NCBI RefSeq assembly: GCF_001021505.1
Contig: NZ_LDPO01000001.1
Location: 124,001-188,000 of the forward strand
Source of the DNA: Mycolicibacter heraklionensis
GTDB taxonomy: Bacteria; Actinomycetota; Actinomycetes; Mycobacteriales; Mycobacteriaceae
Reading direction: 5' to 3'
Length of the DNA stretch: 64,000 nucleotides
Numbering within the stretch: the stretch's first letter is position 1; each line of letters begins with the position of its first letter. Position numbers and translations under genes: made by a program. Positions 33,712 to 43,564 of the stretch are shown piece by piece. The notes under the pieces were generated by a model, which had not been told where the DNA came from, did no database searches, and saw only the letters and a list, made by a program, of their open reading frames with translations.

Positions 33712-34872
33712 TCACAGCGACCGGCTGATGATCTCCTTCATGATCTCGCTGGTGCCGCCGTAGATCCGGTTCACCCGCGACCCGGTGTACATGTTGGCGA
33801 TCGGGTACTCGGCCATGTAGCCGTAGCCGCCGAAGATCTGCAGGCACTTGTCGACGATCTGGTCGGACTTCTCGGCGGCGAACAGTTTGGCCATCGACGC
33901 GGTCATCGGGTCGTTCTTGCCGCCGACGTACTGGCTGATCGCGTAGTCGACCAGGGTCTTGATCGCGAGCGTCTCCGTCTTGCATTCGGCCAGCACGAAT
34001 TTGGTGTGCTGGAAGTTGCCGATGGGCCGGCCGAACGCCTCGCGTTCCTTGGAGTAGCGGATGGCCTCCAGTACGGCCGCCTCGGCCAGTGCCGCGCACA
34101 GCGTCCCGATGATCAGCCGCTCCCGGGCCAGCTGGTCCATCAGCTGGTAGAAGCCCAGACCCTCCTTCTCACCGAGCAGGTTGGCGACCGGCACCCGCAT
34201 ATCGGTGAAGAACAGTTCCCGGGTGTCCTGGCCGTGCTGGCCGATCTTCTGCAGCACCCGGCCGCGTTCGAAGCCGGCCAGTCCGCTGGTCTCGGCGACG
34301 ATCAGCGACACCCCGGCGGCCCCCTGGGACGGGTCGGTCTTGGCGACGATCACCAGCAGGTCGCAGTGGGTTCCGTTGGAGATGAACGTCTTCGAGCCGT
34401 TGATGACGTAGTGGTCGCCGTCGCGCACCGCGGTGGTGCGCACCGACTGCAGATCCGAGCCGGTACCCGGCTCGGTCATCGCGATGGCCAGCACCGCCTC
34501 GCCGCTGATGACCTTGGGCAGCCAGCGTTTGCGTTGCTCGTCGTTGCCGTAGGCGTACAGGTAGTGCGCCACGATCGGCGAATGCACCGAGAAGCCGAAG
34601 CACTGGTCGTGGGCGTAGACGAGTTCTTCCTGGACCACCGAGTGCATGGCGTAGTCGCCGCCGGCTCCGCCGAATTCCTCGGGCAGATCCAGTCCCAGCA
34701 GGCCGGCGTCGCCGGCCTTGTTCCAGAACTCGCGGTCTACGCCGTGTTGGGCGACCCAGCGCTCCTGGTGGGGGGTGGCCTCCTTGCGCAGGAATTCCGC
34801 GGCGTGCTTGCGCAGTTCGCGATGCTGGTCGGTCTCCCAGAGCGGGCGGTAATCGGGGAACAGTTGCGACAT
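33712..34872 (-). CDS. Acyl-CoA dehydrogenase
   Basis: This is a 386-residue flavoenzyme. It has MTEPGTGSDLQS (FAD/substrate motif, about residues 123-134), KTFISNGTHCDLLV, LRERLIIG-like LARERLIIGTL, and the C-terminal GGYGYMAEYPIANMYTGSRV with IYGGTSEIMKEII, which places the catalytic Glu region as in short-chain enzymes (YGGTSE). It oxidises an acyl-CoA, passing electrons to ETF. The start is ATG 34872 (MSQLFP); the frame goes on upstream without an RBS. It follows prpC by 26 bp and is the last gene of the prp transcript, so propionyl-, butyryl- or branched-chain acyl-CoA may be its substrate. Confidence 0.92.
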   Translation of the reverse strand: MSQLFPDYRPLWETDQHRELRKHAAEFLRKEATPHQERWVAQHGVDREFWNKAGDAGLLGLDLPEEFGGAGGDYAMHSVVQEELVYAHDQCFGFSVHSPIVAHYLYAYGNDEQRKRWLPKVISGEAVLAIAMTEPGTGSDLQSVRTTAVRDGDHYVINGSKTFISNGTHCDLLVIVAKTDPSQGAAGVSLIVAETSGLAGFERGRVLQKIGQHGQDTRELFFTDMRVPVANLLGEKEGLGFYQLMDQLARERLIIGTLCAALAEAAVLEAIRYSKEREAFGRPIGNFQHTKFVLAECKTETLAIKTLVDYAISQYVGGKNDPMTASMAKLFAAEKSDQIVDKCLQIFGGYGYMAEYPIANMYTGSRVNRIYGGTSEIMKEIISRSL

Positions 34873-34898
34873 TCCCGGATGGTAGCTCCGGGTCGGGC

Positions 34899-36017
34899 TC
34901 AGACCGCCTTGAGGGCGCGCTGCGGACTGCCCGAGTAGGCACTCAGCGGGCGGATCAGCGCGTTGGACGCGGTCTGCTCGATGATGTGCGCGGTCCATCC
35001 GGTGATGCGGCTCATCACGAACAGCGGGGTGAACATCGGGATGTCGAAGCCCATCAGGTAGTAGGCCGGCCCGGTCGGGAAGTCCAGGTTGGGCTTGATC
35101 CCGGTGGCGGCGAACATCTCGGCTTCCAGGATCTGGTAGATGTCCAACCAGCGCTGGCCGCCGCGGGCCGCCGCGACGCGTTCCAGCGCCGCTTTCATGG
35201 TCGGCACCCGGGAGTCACCGTGCTTGTACACGCGGTGACCGAAGCCCATCACCTTGTCCTTGCGGGATAGCTTGCCGTGCAGCCACTCCGCGGCGTTGGC
35301 CGGCTCACCGATCTCGATCATGTCGTGCATGACCGCCTCGTTCGCCCCGCCGTGCAGCGAGCCCTTGAGCGCGCCGATCGCGGCGGTGACCGCGCTGTAG
35401 ATGTCGGACTGGGTGGAGGTGACCACTCGTGCGGCGAAGGTGGACGCGTTGAAGCTGTGCTCGGCGTAGAGGGTCATGGACTGCTCGAACGCCTGCACGA
35501 TCACCGGCTCGGGCACCTCACCGAAGCACATCCGCAGGAAGTTCTCGGCGTAGCCGAGGTGGCTGTGCGGCGCGATCGGGTCCAGACCGCGCCGGCGGCG
35601 CATGTCCGCGGCCACGATGGTCGGCAGCACTGCGAACATCCGCAGCGCCTTGGCGAAGTTCGCCGACTCACTAGGGTCGTCCTCTTCGGCGTCCTCGGCA
35701 CCCAGGTAGCTGATCGCGGTGCGCACCACGTCCATCGGGTGGCAGTTCTCCGGGAGCTTTTCCACCAGCGCCAGCAGCGACCGGTCCGCCCGCCGGGCCG
35801 CCCGCTCACGCTGGCAGAACAGCGCCAGCTCGGCGTCGGTCGGCAACTCACCGTGCCAGAGCAGGTAGGCGACCTGCTCGAAGCTCACACGCGCGGCCAG
35901 GTCCTGTACGGGGTAGCCACGGTAGGTCAGCGAGTTGGTCTCCGGTACCACCTTGGAGATAGCGGTGGTGTCGACGACAACACCTGCGAGTCCCTTGCGG
36001 ATTTCTGCGGTGGTCAC
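34899..36017 (-). CDS. prpC: PrpC: 2-methylcitrate synthase
   Basis: This is a 372-residue citrate synthase family protein that condenses propionyl-CoA with oxaloacetate. The catalytic parts are SLHGGANEAV (His), GFGHRVYKHGD (His) and the C-terminal Arg-containing ASNALIRPLSAY, with the active-site Asp in NLDFPTGPAY. The context (prpD and prpB upstream, prpR divergent) assigns the methylcitrate role over ordinary citrate synthase. It overlaps prpB by 4 bp. Confidence 0.93.
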   Translation of the reverse strand: MTTAEIRKGLAGVVVDTTAISKVVPETNSLTYRGYPVQDLAARVSFEQVAYLLWHGELPTDAELALFCQRERAARRADRSLLALVEKLPENCHPMDVVRTAISYLGAEDAEEDDPSESANFAKALRMFAVLPTIVAADMRRRRGLDPIAPHSHLGYAENFLRMCFGEVPEPVIVQAFEQSMTLYAEHSFNASTFAARVVTSTQSDIYSAVTAAIGALKGSLHGGANEAVMHDMIEIGEPANAAEWLHGKLSRKDKVMGFGHRVYKHGDSRVPTMKAALERVAAARGGQRWLDIYQILEAEMFAATGIKPNLDFPTGPAYYLMGFDIPMFTPLFVMSRITGWTAHIIEQTASNALIRPLSAYSGSPQRALKAV

Positions 36018-36931
36018 CGTTGGCCTCCCTGGATGGTGAAGTTGAAGATCTCAGAGTCGAACTGGTTGTACTCGGCGTAACGCAGCAGCTCGTAGAGCCG
36101 GCTGCGGTGCTGCATCTGATCCAGTAGCCCGGATTGTGTTCCGGCCGTGTCGATCTCCCGCAGCCCGACTTCGACGGCGAACATCGCCAGCCGCAGTGTG
36201 GTGACGGGATAGATCACGGCGTTGTAGCCGAGGTCGGAGAGTTGAGCAGCGGTGAGCAGCTCGGATTTGCCGAACTCGGTCATGTTGGCCAGCAACGGGA
36301 CATCGACTGCAGCACGGAACTGTTCGAAATCGGCCGGCCCGCGCAGCGCTTCGGTGAAGATCAGGTCCGCTCCGGCGTCGGCATAGGCCTTCGCCCGGTC
36401 GATCGCGGCCGAAAGCCCTTCGATGCCAGCGGCATCGGTGCGGGCGGAGATGATGAAGTTCGGGTCCCGACGTGCCGCGACCGCGGCCCGCAGTCGCTTG
36501 ACCATCTCACTTGTCGGCACCACGGCCTTGCCGTCGAGGTGCCCGCATCGCTTGGGGTTGACCTGGTCCTCGAGGTGGCAGCCGGCCAACCCGGAGTCTT
36601 CGAGCACCGTGATGGTGCGGGCGGCGCTCATCGGCTCGCCGAAGCCGGTGTCGGCGTCGATAAACGTCGGTAGCTCGGTGGCGGCCGCGATCTGCGCGCC
36701 GCGCCCGGCCACCTCGGTCAGCGTGGTCAGCCCGATGTCCGGCAGCCCCAGATCGGCCGAGAGCACCGCACCGGAGACGTAGACACCCTCGAAGCCGATC
36801 TCGGCCACCAGCTTGGCGACCAGGGGCGAGAACGCCCCCGGGAACCGTTGCAGCCGACCGGATTGCAGTCCGGCCCGGAAGTCCGCCCGCTTGTCCGCCG
36901 GGACCGCGGCGGCCCCGAGCAGCCCACTCAC
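36014..36931 (-). CDS. prpB: PrpB: 2-methylisocitrate lyase
   Basis: This is a 305-residue member of the isocitrate lyase superfamily that cleaves 2-methylisocitrate to pyruvate and succinate. The Mg-binding segment [10 protein letters not shown] is at 90-99 and the catalytic KRCGH at 127-131 with C129. The length suits PrpB. It overlaps prpD and prpC by 4 bp each. M. tuberculosis has no dedicated prpB and uses isocitrate lyase, so a full prpDBC set points to an environmental species. Confidence 0.93.
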   Translation of the reverse strand: MSGLLGAAAVPADKRADFRAGLQSGRLQRFPGAFSPLVAKLVAEIGFEGVYVSGAVLSADLGLPDIGLTTLTEVAGRGAQIAAATELPTFIDADTGFGEPMSAARTITVLEDSGLAGCHLEDQVNPKRCGHLDGKAVVPTSEMVKRLRAAVAARRDPNFIISARTDAAGIEGLSAAIDRAKAYADAGADLIFTEALRGPADFEQFRAAVDVPLLANMTEFGKSELLTAAQLSDLGYNAVIYPVTTLRLAMFAVEVGLREIDTAGTQSGLLDQMQHRSRLYELLRYAEYNQFDSEIFNFTIQGGQR

Positions 36932-38433
36932 CGGAAGATCCCGTCGGGAGTCGACGGCGCCTGGTCCAGCACCGCGGGCTCGACCACAATGTTGAGCTCA
37001 CTGAGCTGAGCACCGGAAAGCCCCGCAAGGCCCTCGGCGGCGGCGAGGAACCGCTCCTGCTCGGCCACCGTCACGACACCCTCGGCGAGCTCGGTGAACT
37101 TGCCGATGTACTGCTTGCGTTCGAACGGCCGGGCCCCCAGCGGGTGCGCGTCGGCGATCGCGAGCTCGTCGGTGATGACTTCCCCGCTGGCCAGGGTGAT
37201 CTCGGCGCGCGCTCCGAATGCCTTCTCACCTGGGTCGGTCGAGTGGTAGCGCCGGGTCCACTCCGGGTCCTCGACGGTGGAGATCTTGCGCCACAACGCG
37301 ATGGTCTCGGGACGGTGCGCACGCTCCGGGGAGTACGACCGTACGTGGTGCCAGCTGCCGTCCTCCAGGGCGACGGCGAAGATGTACATCACCGAGTGGT
37401 CCAGGGTCTCCCGCGAGGCGTCCGGGTCGAACTTCTGCGGGTCGCCGGAGCCGGTCCCGATCACGTAGTGGGTGTGGTGGCTGGTGTGCAACTTGATCGT
37501 GGCCACCTGGCTCAGGTCGCCGATCCGCCCGCGCAGCCGCTTGGCCAGGTCGATCAGCGCCTGGCTCTGGTATTCCGCGGAGTACTCCTTGGTGTAGGTG
37601 TCCAAGATGCCGCGCTTGGCCTCGCCGGGGCCGGGCAGCGGCACCTGGTAGGTGTGGTCTTTGCCCGACAGCATCCAGGCGATCACGCCGTCCTCGCCCT
37701 CCCAGATCGGGGCGGGTGCGCCCTCACCGCGCATCGCCCGGTCCACGGCCTCGATGCCGACCTTGCCGGCCCAGGCGGGCGCGTAGGCCTTCCAGCTGGA
37801 GATCAGTCCCTTGCGGGACTGGCGGGTGGCGGTGGTCAGGTGCAGCGCCTGGCCGATCGCCTGGTAGATGACCTCGGGGTCCAGCCGCAGCATGGTGCCG
37901 ATTCCGGCGGCCACCGACGGTCCCAGGTGGGCGACGTGGTCGATCTTGTGCTCGTGCAGGCAGATGCCCTTGACCAGGTCGACCTGGATCTCGTAGGCGG
38001 TGGCCAGGCCGCGGATCAGGTCGGTGCCGGAGAGCCCGAGCTGCTGGGCGACCGCCACCAGCGGGGGGATGTTGTCGCCGGGGTGCGAGTACTCCGCGGC
38101 CAGGAAGGTGTCGTGGAAGTCCAGTTCGCGCACCGCGGTGCCGTTGGCCCAGGCGGCCCACTCGGCGGAGTAGGTTCCCTCGATACCGAAGACCGCAGCA
38201 CCTGGGGTCGATGGGTGCGCCTGAGCCTGTCGGCGGGCGACGGTCACCGGCCGGCGCAGTACGGAAGCAGCGCTGACGGCGGCGTTGTCGATGATCCGGT
38301 TGATGACCATTGCCGCGGTGTCGTCGGGAACCGCCACCGGGTCGGCGGCCACTTGCGCGATCTTCCAGGCGAGGTGCTCGGAGCGGGGGAAGTCATCGGC
38401 ACTGCGGCGGGTCTTCACGTCATGTAGCTGCAT
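36928..38433 (-). CDS. prpD: PrpD: 2-methylcitrate dehydratase
   Basis: This is a 501-residue MmgE/PrpD family enzyme, the methylcitrate-to-methylaconitate step of the methylcitrate cycle. Recognisable parts are [34 protein letters not shown] and [20 protein letters not shown]. The start is ATG 38433 ([10 protein letters not shown]); an in-frame GTG further up gives an unlikely extension. It is the first gene of the prpD-prpB-prpC-acyl-CoA dehydrogenase operon, divergent from prpR across a 120-bp region holding the candidate PrpR site. Confidence 0.95.
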   Translation of the reverse strand: MQLHDVKTRRSADDFPRSEHLAWKIAQVAADPVAVPDDTAAMVINRIIDNAAVSAASVLRRPVTVARRQAQAHPSTPGAAVFGIEGTYSAEWAAWANGTAVRELDFHDTFLAAEYSHPGDNIPPLVAVAQQLGLSGTDLIRGLATAYEIQVDLVKGICLHEHKIDHVAHLGPSVAAGIGTMLRLDPEVIYQAIGQALHLTTATRQSRKGLISSWKAYAPAWAGKVGIEAVDRAMRGEGAPAPIWEGEDGVIAWMLSGKDHTYQVPLPGPGEAKRGILDTYTKEYSAEYQSQALIDLAKRLRGRIGDLSQVATIKLHTSHHTHYVIGTGSGDPQKFDPDASRETLDHSVMYIFAVALEDGSWHHVRSYSPERAHRPETIALWRKISTVEDPEWTRRYHSTDPGEKAFGARAEITLASGEVITDELAIADAHPLGARPFERKQYIGKFTELAEGVVTVAEQERFLAAAEGLAGLSGAQLSELNIVVEPAVLDQAPSTPDGIFR

Positions 38434-38511
38434 ATTCCACACCCTACGCACCACAGCTCAACCCTGATATGCACGGGAAATGCGTATTAATGCGTCCTAT
38501 GTTGACCGGAA

Positions 38512-38527
38512 TTGCAAACTTTGCGAA
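38512..38527. promoter_or_regulatory. Candidate PrpR/RamB-type binding site between prpD and prpR
   Basis: TTGCAAACTTTGCGAA combines two TTTGCAAA-like half elements. PrpR and RamB-family regulators bind TTTGCAAA-type sequences. It lies 79 bp from the prpD start and 27 bp from the prpR start, so it could serve both. Two TGCGTATTAATGCGT-like repeats (38481-38495) sit beside it. Confidence 0.5.
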
Positions 38528-38553
38528 CGTATTGGCGGGTTACGCTGCACGAC

Positions 38554-39999
38554 ATGGCACCCACCACCACCCGGACCTTCGCTGGGGCGCGGCTGCGACG
38601 CCTACGTGAGGAACGCGGCCTGACCCAGGTGGCCCTGGCACGCGCGCTGAACCTCTCGACCAGCTACGTCAATCAGCTCGAGAACGACCAGCGGCCGATC
38701 ACTGTCCCGGTGTTGCTGGCACTGACCGACCGGTTCAGCCTGCCCGCGCAGTACTTCTCCGGGGACGCCGACGCCCGAATGGTGGCCGATCTGCGCGACA
38801 TGTTCACTGCGACCGCCGGTGAACACGCCGCCAGCGACAGTCAGATCGAGGAACTCGTCGCGCGCATGCCCGATATCGGCAACAGTCTGCTGACCATGCA
38901 TCGCCAGCTGCGCGGTGCCACCGAGGAATTGGAGTCCTACCGGTCACAGATCTCCGGTGACTCGGCGCAGTCGGTGGCCCGGCCCATGCCGTTCGAGGAG
39001 GTCCGTGACTTCTTCTACGACCGCAACAACTACATCGGTGAGCTCGACAACGCTGCCGAGCGACTGTTCGTTGAGACCGGGATGCGCTTCGGCGGCTTAG
39101 ACATTCAGCTGTCGACGCTGATGGCCGAACGATTCGACATCACCGTCGCGATCGTCGACGACCTCCCCACCGGAACCAAACGGGTCTTCGACCCAGCGAC
39201 CCGGGTGCTGCGCATCGCGCATTGGTTGCTGGCGGGCCAGCGAGCCTTCCAAATCGCCACCCAACTGGCTCTGCTCACCCAACAGGAGCTGATGTCGGAC
39301 ATTGTGGCGCAGGACCAGTCGTTGAGCCCGGAGTCTCGCGATGTCGCCAAGATCGGGTTGGCCAACTACTTCGCCGGCGCGTTCCTGTTGCCGTATCGGC
39401 AGTTTCAGCGTTCGGCAACCGACCTGCGCTACGACATCGACTTGCTGGGACGCCGCTTCGAGGTCGGTTTCGAGACCGTGTGCCATCGGCTCTCAACCCT
39501 GCAACAGCCGGGACGACGCGGGGTGCCATTCATCTTCGTGCGCACCGACAAGGCGGGAAACATCTCGAAGCGTCAGTCCGCCACCGCGTTTCACTTCAGC
39601 CGGGTCGGCGGCAGCTGTCCGCTGTGGGTGGTGCACGACGCGTTCAGCCAACCGGGCCGGATCGTCACCCAGGTGGCGCAGATGCCCGACGGCCGCAAGT
39701 ACTTCTGGATCGCCACCACGACACCGCCCGAGGGGCGCGGCTATCTGGGCCAGCACAAGACTTTCGCCGTCGGGTTGGGCTGCGACCTGGCGCACGCCGA
39801 CAAGCTGGTGTACTCCACCGGTGTCGCCCTGAATGACGACGCCACCGTGGTGCCGATCGGAGCGGGTTGCAAGATCTGCGAGCGCGAGGCATGCCCGCAG
39901 CGCGCCTTCCCCTATCTGGGCCGGCGGGTCGTCGTCGACGAGAACGCCGGCAGCGGGCTGCCCTACTCGCCGGTCGTGTCGGTTCCGCCCGGACGGTAG
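38554..39999 (+). CDS. prpR: PrpR: XRE-family activator of the methylcitrate cycle
   Basis: This is a 481-residue regulator. The helix-turn-helix is at about residues 10-63 (GARLRRLREERGLTQVALAR). The central IrrE/ImmA-like short-chain acyl sensing domain lies at about 150-290, and the C-terminal domain has the Cys cluster GCKICEREACPQRAFPY, known in PrpR to hold a 4Fe-4S cluster. It senses propionyl-CoA and redox state to activate prp and glyoxylate genes. ATG 38554 fits the conserved start MAPTTTRTFAGARLR; the frame extends to 38512 but that part covers the operator. Confidence 0.93.
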   Translation: MAPTTTRTFAGARLRRLREERGLTQVALARALNLSTSYVNQLENDQRPITVPVLLALTDRFSLPAQYFSGDADARMVADLRDMFTATAGEHAASDSQIEELVARMPDIGNSLLTMHRQLRGATEELESYRSQISGDSAQSVARPMPFEEVRDFFYDRNNYIGELDNAAERLFVETGMRFGGLDIQLSTLMAERFDITVAIVDDLPTGTKRVFDPATRVLRIAHWLLAGQRAFQIATQLALLTQQELMSDIVAQDQSLSPESRDVAKIGLANYFAGAFLLPYRQFQRSATDLRYDIDLLGRRFEVGFETVCHRLSTLQQPGRRGVPFIFVRTDKAGNISKRQSATAFHFSRVGGSCPLWVVHDAFSQPGRIVTQVAQMPDGRKYFWIATTTPPEGRGYLGQHKTFAVGLGCDLAHADKLVYSTGVALNDDATVVPIGAGCKICEREACPQRAFPYLGRRVVVDENAGSGLPYSPVVSVPPGR

Positions 40000-40481
40000 A
40001 ACAGTGCCAGCTGGCCGATGGCGCCTGCCAGCCCGAGGCCGAGCGAGATCCACAGGCCCGGCCAGCCGTTCTTCCAGCAATGGCAGAAGATCTGGTGGTC
40101 CGCACTGAGGTAGCCCGGCCCGAGCATCGCCACCACGACGGCGCCGGTGGCCAGCACCAGGTTGTACTCCCAGCCGTTGGTCAGCACGAAGAAGCCGTTC
40201 GAGCGGTGCACGGTCCACACCGCCACCGCCATCAGGGCCACGAATCCGGCGGCGGCGATCGGGGTCAGCAGCCCCACCGCCAGCCCCAGCCCGGCGGCGA
40301 TCTCCGCGGTTGCCGCCGTCACCGCCTGGAACTTGCCGTACTTCATCCCGATGCTTTCGAACCACCCCGCCGTGCCCGGGATTCGGCCTCCGCCGAAGAA
40401 CTTGTTGAACCCGTGCGCCGCCATGGTCAGACCCAGAACCAGACGCAGGAGCAGCAATGCGACATCAGCAGCAGTGACCAT
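39963..40481 (-). CDS. DoxX family membrane protein
   Basis: This is a 172-residue protein with four membrane helices. The opening LLLLRLVLGLTMAAHGFNKFFGG carries the family's HGxNKFFGG-like motif, and ATAEIAAGLGLAVGL is the second helix. DoxX relatives appear in thiosulfate oxidation and in mycobacterial envelope redox complexes, but a role cannot be fixed here. Its 3' end overlaps prpR by 37 bp, tail to tail. Confidence 0.87.
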   Translation of the reverse strand: MVTAADVALLLLRLVLGLTMAAHGFNKFFGGGRIPGTAGWFESIGMKYGKFQAVTAATAEIAAGLGLAVGLLTPIAAAGFVALMAVAVWTVHRSNGFFVLTNGWEYNLVLATGAVVVAMLGPGYLSADHQIFCHCWKNGWPGLWISLGLGLAGAIGQLALFYRPGGTDTTGE

Positions 40482-40490
40482 CTGCTCAAA

Positions 40491-41750
40491 CTACAACGCG
40501 GCGTCCAGCAGTCGCAGATATACCTCGATATCCCTGACCGCTGACTCGGCGGCATGCACGCTGATCACCACGGTGTCGCCGATGCCGTGCACCCCGTGGG
40601 TCAGTCCCATCGCCGGGGACAGCGCCGGGAACCCTGCGGTCAGCAGCACCGGCGCCGCACCGAAATGCAGGTCCGCGGCGCCGCGGTGCACGCTGGAGAC
40701 CACGGTGTTGCCGGTGACTCGCTCCGGCCGGGCGTCGGGGTCGAAATTGTCGACGCCCCAGCGCAGCAGTGCCGCGGGTGTCGCGGCGAAGGCCCGATCG
40801 GCCGCGGCCGACGCGGGGTGGCGACCACGGAGCCGGCCCCCGGCGATGTCGGCAGCGATCCGTTCGCAGCGGGCATCGTGGCTCAGCAGCGGGTACAGCC
40901 CGACCGGAATGTTGCCGAAGTGATTGTGGGCTTGGCGTTCACCGGCTTTGGCCATCGGCACTTCGGCGCCCAGTTCATCGCAGGGTTCGTCGAGATACTC
41001 CGACAGCGCCGCCGACACCGCCGACAGCACCGCCACGGTCACGCTCGGTCCGCTCAGTTCGCTGCGCTGCCGCACCAGGGTGCGCACTGCTCGGCCGCCG
41101 GCCGGCCGGTTGTTGGTGGCCAACGGCGGGCGGTCGCCGACCGGGGGCGGCAGCAGTCCCGCCGCAGTGTCGTCGACCCGGCTGCGGTGGGTGCGCGCCG
41201 CGACAACGGCGCGCCACGGCAGGAAGCCGCGGCCCGGCGTGTGCACCGGGGCCACCGGTGCGGCACGGCCGAACAGCCAGGCGGCCAACGCTGAAGCCCG
41301 CCCGCCGTCTGCCAGCGCATGCGCCACTTGCAGCACCGCGACCGTGCCCGCGTCGCGGTGCCCGGGAATGTCGTGGACCGGTGCGAATACGTGCAAACGC
41401 CAGGGCCTCACCCGGACGTCGAGCTGCTCGCCGGCCAGGCCCACCACCGCATCCAGGCAACCGGCCCAGCCGTCGCCCGGGGCGCGACGCCGGCTCGCGG
41501 CTACGTCCTCGCTGGGCTCGGTGATCGGCACCCACCGCGGGTAGCGCAGCACACCGGCGTCGGCGACCCGGATGCTCAGGTCCGGGATCGCCCGGGCCCG
41601 GTCGAGCACCTCCGCGATGGCGTCGTCGAGGTCGGCCGGCACCCCGGCGAAGGCGTACAGCAGGAACTGGTCGCTGGGGATCTTCGCCGACATCCAGTAG
41701 AACTGCGCGTCGATCGCGGTCATCAGCCGGCCGCGCGCCGGCGCACGCAT
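40491..41750 (-). CDS. Wax ester synthase/DGAT-like acyltransferase (Rv1125-like)
   Basis: This is a 419-residue protein. HALADGG at 144-150 stands where acyltransferases of the condensation/WS-DGAT superfamily keep HHxxxDG, with the first His changed, so activity may differ. Two lobes are apparent, with a conserved NTVVSSVHRG-type strand and GLTHGVHGIGDTVVISVHA near the end, the pattern of the WS/DGAT C-terminal domain. ATG 41750 overlaps the stop of the upstream hydrolase (TGATG); ATG 41723 (MTAIDAQFYWMS) is the more conserved-looking start. By position it equals Rv1125. Confidence 0.65.
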   Translation of the reverse strand: MRAPARGRLMTAIDAQFYWMSAKIPSDQFLLYAFAGVPADLDDAIAEVLDRARAIPDLSIRVADAGVLRYPRWVPITEPSEDVAASRRRAPGDGWAGCLDAVVGLAGEQLDVRVRPWRLHVFAPVHDIPGHRDAGTVAVLQVAHALADGGRASALAAWLFGRAAPVAPVHTPGRGFLPWRAVVAARTHRSRVDDTAAGLLPPPVGDRPPLATNNRPAGGRAVRTLVRQRSELSGPSVTVAVLSAVSAALSEYLDEPCDELGAEVPMAKAGERQAHNHFGNIPVGLYPLLSHDARCERIAADIAGGRLRGRHPASAAADRAFAATPAALLRWGVDNFDPDARPERVTGNTVVSSVHRGAADLHFGAAPVLLTAGFPALSPAMGLTHGVHGIGDTVVISVHAAESAVRDIEVYLRLLDAAL

Positions 41751-42640
41751 CAGGTCAGGAATCGCAGCACCCGATCCGCAACCTCATCGGGCTGTTCGAG
41801 TTGCAGGAAGTGGCCGGCGTTCTCGACGATGGCCACGGCGCTCCCGTCGGGCAAGGCCGGTTCCACCCACCGCGTGAACCCCGGCGACATGCAGCCGTCG
41901 GTGCGCCCGTGCAGGTACAGGCTCTGCAAGCGTGGCAGCTGCAGCCAGTGTCGGTGCAGCTCGGCGTAGCGGTCGGGAACCCGCAGGCTGCGGAGCGCCC
42001 GGTACGGTCCGAGCGCGGCGCGCCAACCCTCCGGCGTTCCGATGGCCGCGTCGACGTGCCGCAGATCCTCCTCGGCGGGATACCCCGGCGACCACCGCCG
42101 CCACAACAGCGGCAGCACCCACGAGGCGGAGTGGTCCGGCAGCCACGGCAGTTGGAAGTAGCTGATGTACCAGCTGCGCAGCAGTTGCGCCGGCAGGTAG
42201 CCGGCCAGGGTGAGCCGGTCTGTCCCGCGGACCGCGCGCAGCGACGCCGGTGGCGGAACCGACATGATCACCGCCTTGGTGAACGGACTGTCCGGCATCG
42301 CAGCCAGCCCGGTGGCGGCCATCGCGCCCCAGTCATGCCCGATCACCACGTCGCGACCGGTCCCGCCGACGGCGGCGTGCACGCGCAGTGCGTCGTCCAT
42401 CAGCGCGCCGATGTGGTAGCTGCCGTCGGCCGGAATCGCGGACGGGGCGTAGCCGCGCATGAACGGCGCCACCACATGCCAGCCGGCCGCGACCAGCCGC
42501 GGCGCCAACCGGCGCCAGCCGTAGGCGGTGTCGGGAAATCCGTGCAGGCACAACGCCACCGGGTCACCCGGCGTCCCCCAACTCAAGGCCTTGAGCGCGA
42601 CCCCGGGCGTAGACACATCGATCCACCGCGGTTCACTCAT
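41750..42640 (-). CDS. ephC: Alpha/beta hydrolase, probable epoxide hydrolase (EphC-like)
   Basis: This is a 296-residue enzyme. LHGFPDTAYGWR gives the oxyanion HGxP motif, and GHDWGAMAA (about residues 99-107) has Asp as nucleophile in place of Ser, the mark of epoxide and haloalkane hydrolases. The catalytic His is in NAGHFLQLEQPD. The start is ATG 42640; the frame upstream is antisense to the next gene. It is divergent from the second hydrolase, as Rv1124/Rv1123c are in M. tuberculosis. The substrate is unknown. Confidence 0.87.
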   Translation of the reverse strand: MSEPRWIDVSTPGVALKALSWGTPGDPVALCLHGFPDTAYGWRRLAPRLVAAGWHVVAPFMRGYAPSAIPADGSYHIGALMDDALRVHAAVGGTGRDVVIGHDWGAMAATGLAAMPDSPFTKAVIMSVPPPASLRAVRGTDRLTLAGYLPAQLLRSWYISYFQLPWLPDHSASWVLPLLWRRWSPGYPAEEDLRHVDAAIGTPEGWRAALGPYRALRSLRVPDRYAELHRHWLQLPRLQSLYLHGRTDGCMSPGFTRWVEPALPDGSAVAIVENAGHFLQLEQPDEVADRVLRFLT

Positions 42641-42712
42641 CACATACCCCTCAGGCCACCCCGGGCAGGCGTTTCTGTCCGCCCTGTCGTCCAAACTATC
42701 TACCATCTTGAG

Positions 42713-43564
42713 ATGCGCACAGCCCAGACCGTCGAGTACGACGGCGTCGGCGGAGTAACGCTGGTCGCCGACGAGTGGAACCGGGGTGCCACCGAAGCCG
42801 CTGAGCATCCGAGCATCGTGATGCTGCACGGCGGTGGACAGAATCGGCATTCCTGGCACAAGACCGGCCAGATCCTGGCCGACCGGGGCTATCACGTCGT
42901 CGCGCTCGACACCCGCGGCCACGGCGACAGCGACCGCGCACCGAACGCCGACTATGCCATCGAGACGCTGACCGCCGATGCAGTCGCGGTGATCACGGCG
43001 ATCGGCCGGCCGGTGGCACTGATCGGGGCGAGCATGGGCGGGCTGACCGGCATTCTGGTGGCCGATCAGGCCGGGCCGCAGCGGGTGACCAAGCTGGTGT
43101 TGGTCGACGTGGTGCCGCGTTACGAGAAGGACGGCAGCGCCCGGATCCGCGACTTCATGTTCGGCCACATCGACGGCTTCGATTCCCTCGAACAGGCCGC
43201 CGATGCGGTGGCCGCGTATCTGCCGCACCGGACCAAGCCCCGCAGCCCCGAGGGGCTGAAGAAGAATCTGCGGTTCCGCGACGGCCGATGGTACTGGCAC
43301 TGGGATCCGGCGCTGATGACCAAACCCGGCGACGACCCGGCGCTGCGCACCGAGAAGATCGAGGCGGCCGCCATGGGCCTGCAGGTCCCCATCCTGCTGA
43401 TCCGCGGCAAGCTGTCCGACGTGGTCAGCGCCGAGGGTGTCGCGGACTTCCTGTCCAAGGTCCCGGGCGCGCGGCTCGTCGAATTGTCCGACGCAGGGCA
43501 CACCGCGGCCGGCGACGACAACGATGCCTTCAGCGCGGCCGTCGTCGAGTTCGTGTCCGGCTGA
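42713..43564 (+). CDS. Alpha/beta hydrolase (BpoB-like)
   Basis: This is a 283-residue hydrolase. It has the HGGGQNRHSW oxyanion segment, the nucleophile Ser in IGASMGGLTG, and the catalytic His in DAGHTAAGDD; an acid lies in the KLSDVV strand region. Its position and size match Rv1123c (bpoB, annotated as a peroxidase on weak grounds). Esterase or C-C hydrolase activity is as likely. ATG 42713 begins MRTAQTVEYDGV; the longer frame is antisense to the ephC gene. Its stop touches the cyclase gene start. Confidence 0.87.
   Translation: MRTAQTVEYDGVGGVTLVADEWNRGATEAAEHPSIVMLHGGGQNRHSWHKTGQILADRGYHVVALDTRGHGDSDRAPNADYAIETLTADAVAVITAIGRPVALIGASMGGLTGILVADQAGPQRVTKLVLVDVVPRYEKDGSARIRDFMFGHIDGFDSLEQAADAVAAYLPHRTKPRSPEGLKKNLRFRDGRWYWHWDPALMTKPGDDPALRTEKIEAAAMGLQVPILLIRGKLSDVVSAEGVADFLSKVPGARLVELSDAGHTAAGDDNDAFSAAVVEFVSG

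Noticed and set aside
36134..38427. Open frames on the + strand over the prp operon
   Set aside because: The composition is typical of G+C-rich antisense frames, and the prpB and prpD products on the other strand carry all catalytic motifs.
41801..42712. Upstream extension of the BpoB-like hydrolase frame
   Set aside because: The extension lies antisense to the EphC-like gene. ATG 42713 begins the conserved hydrolase sequence.
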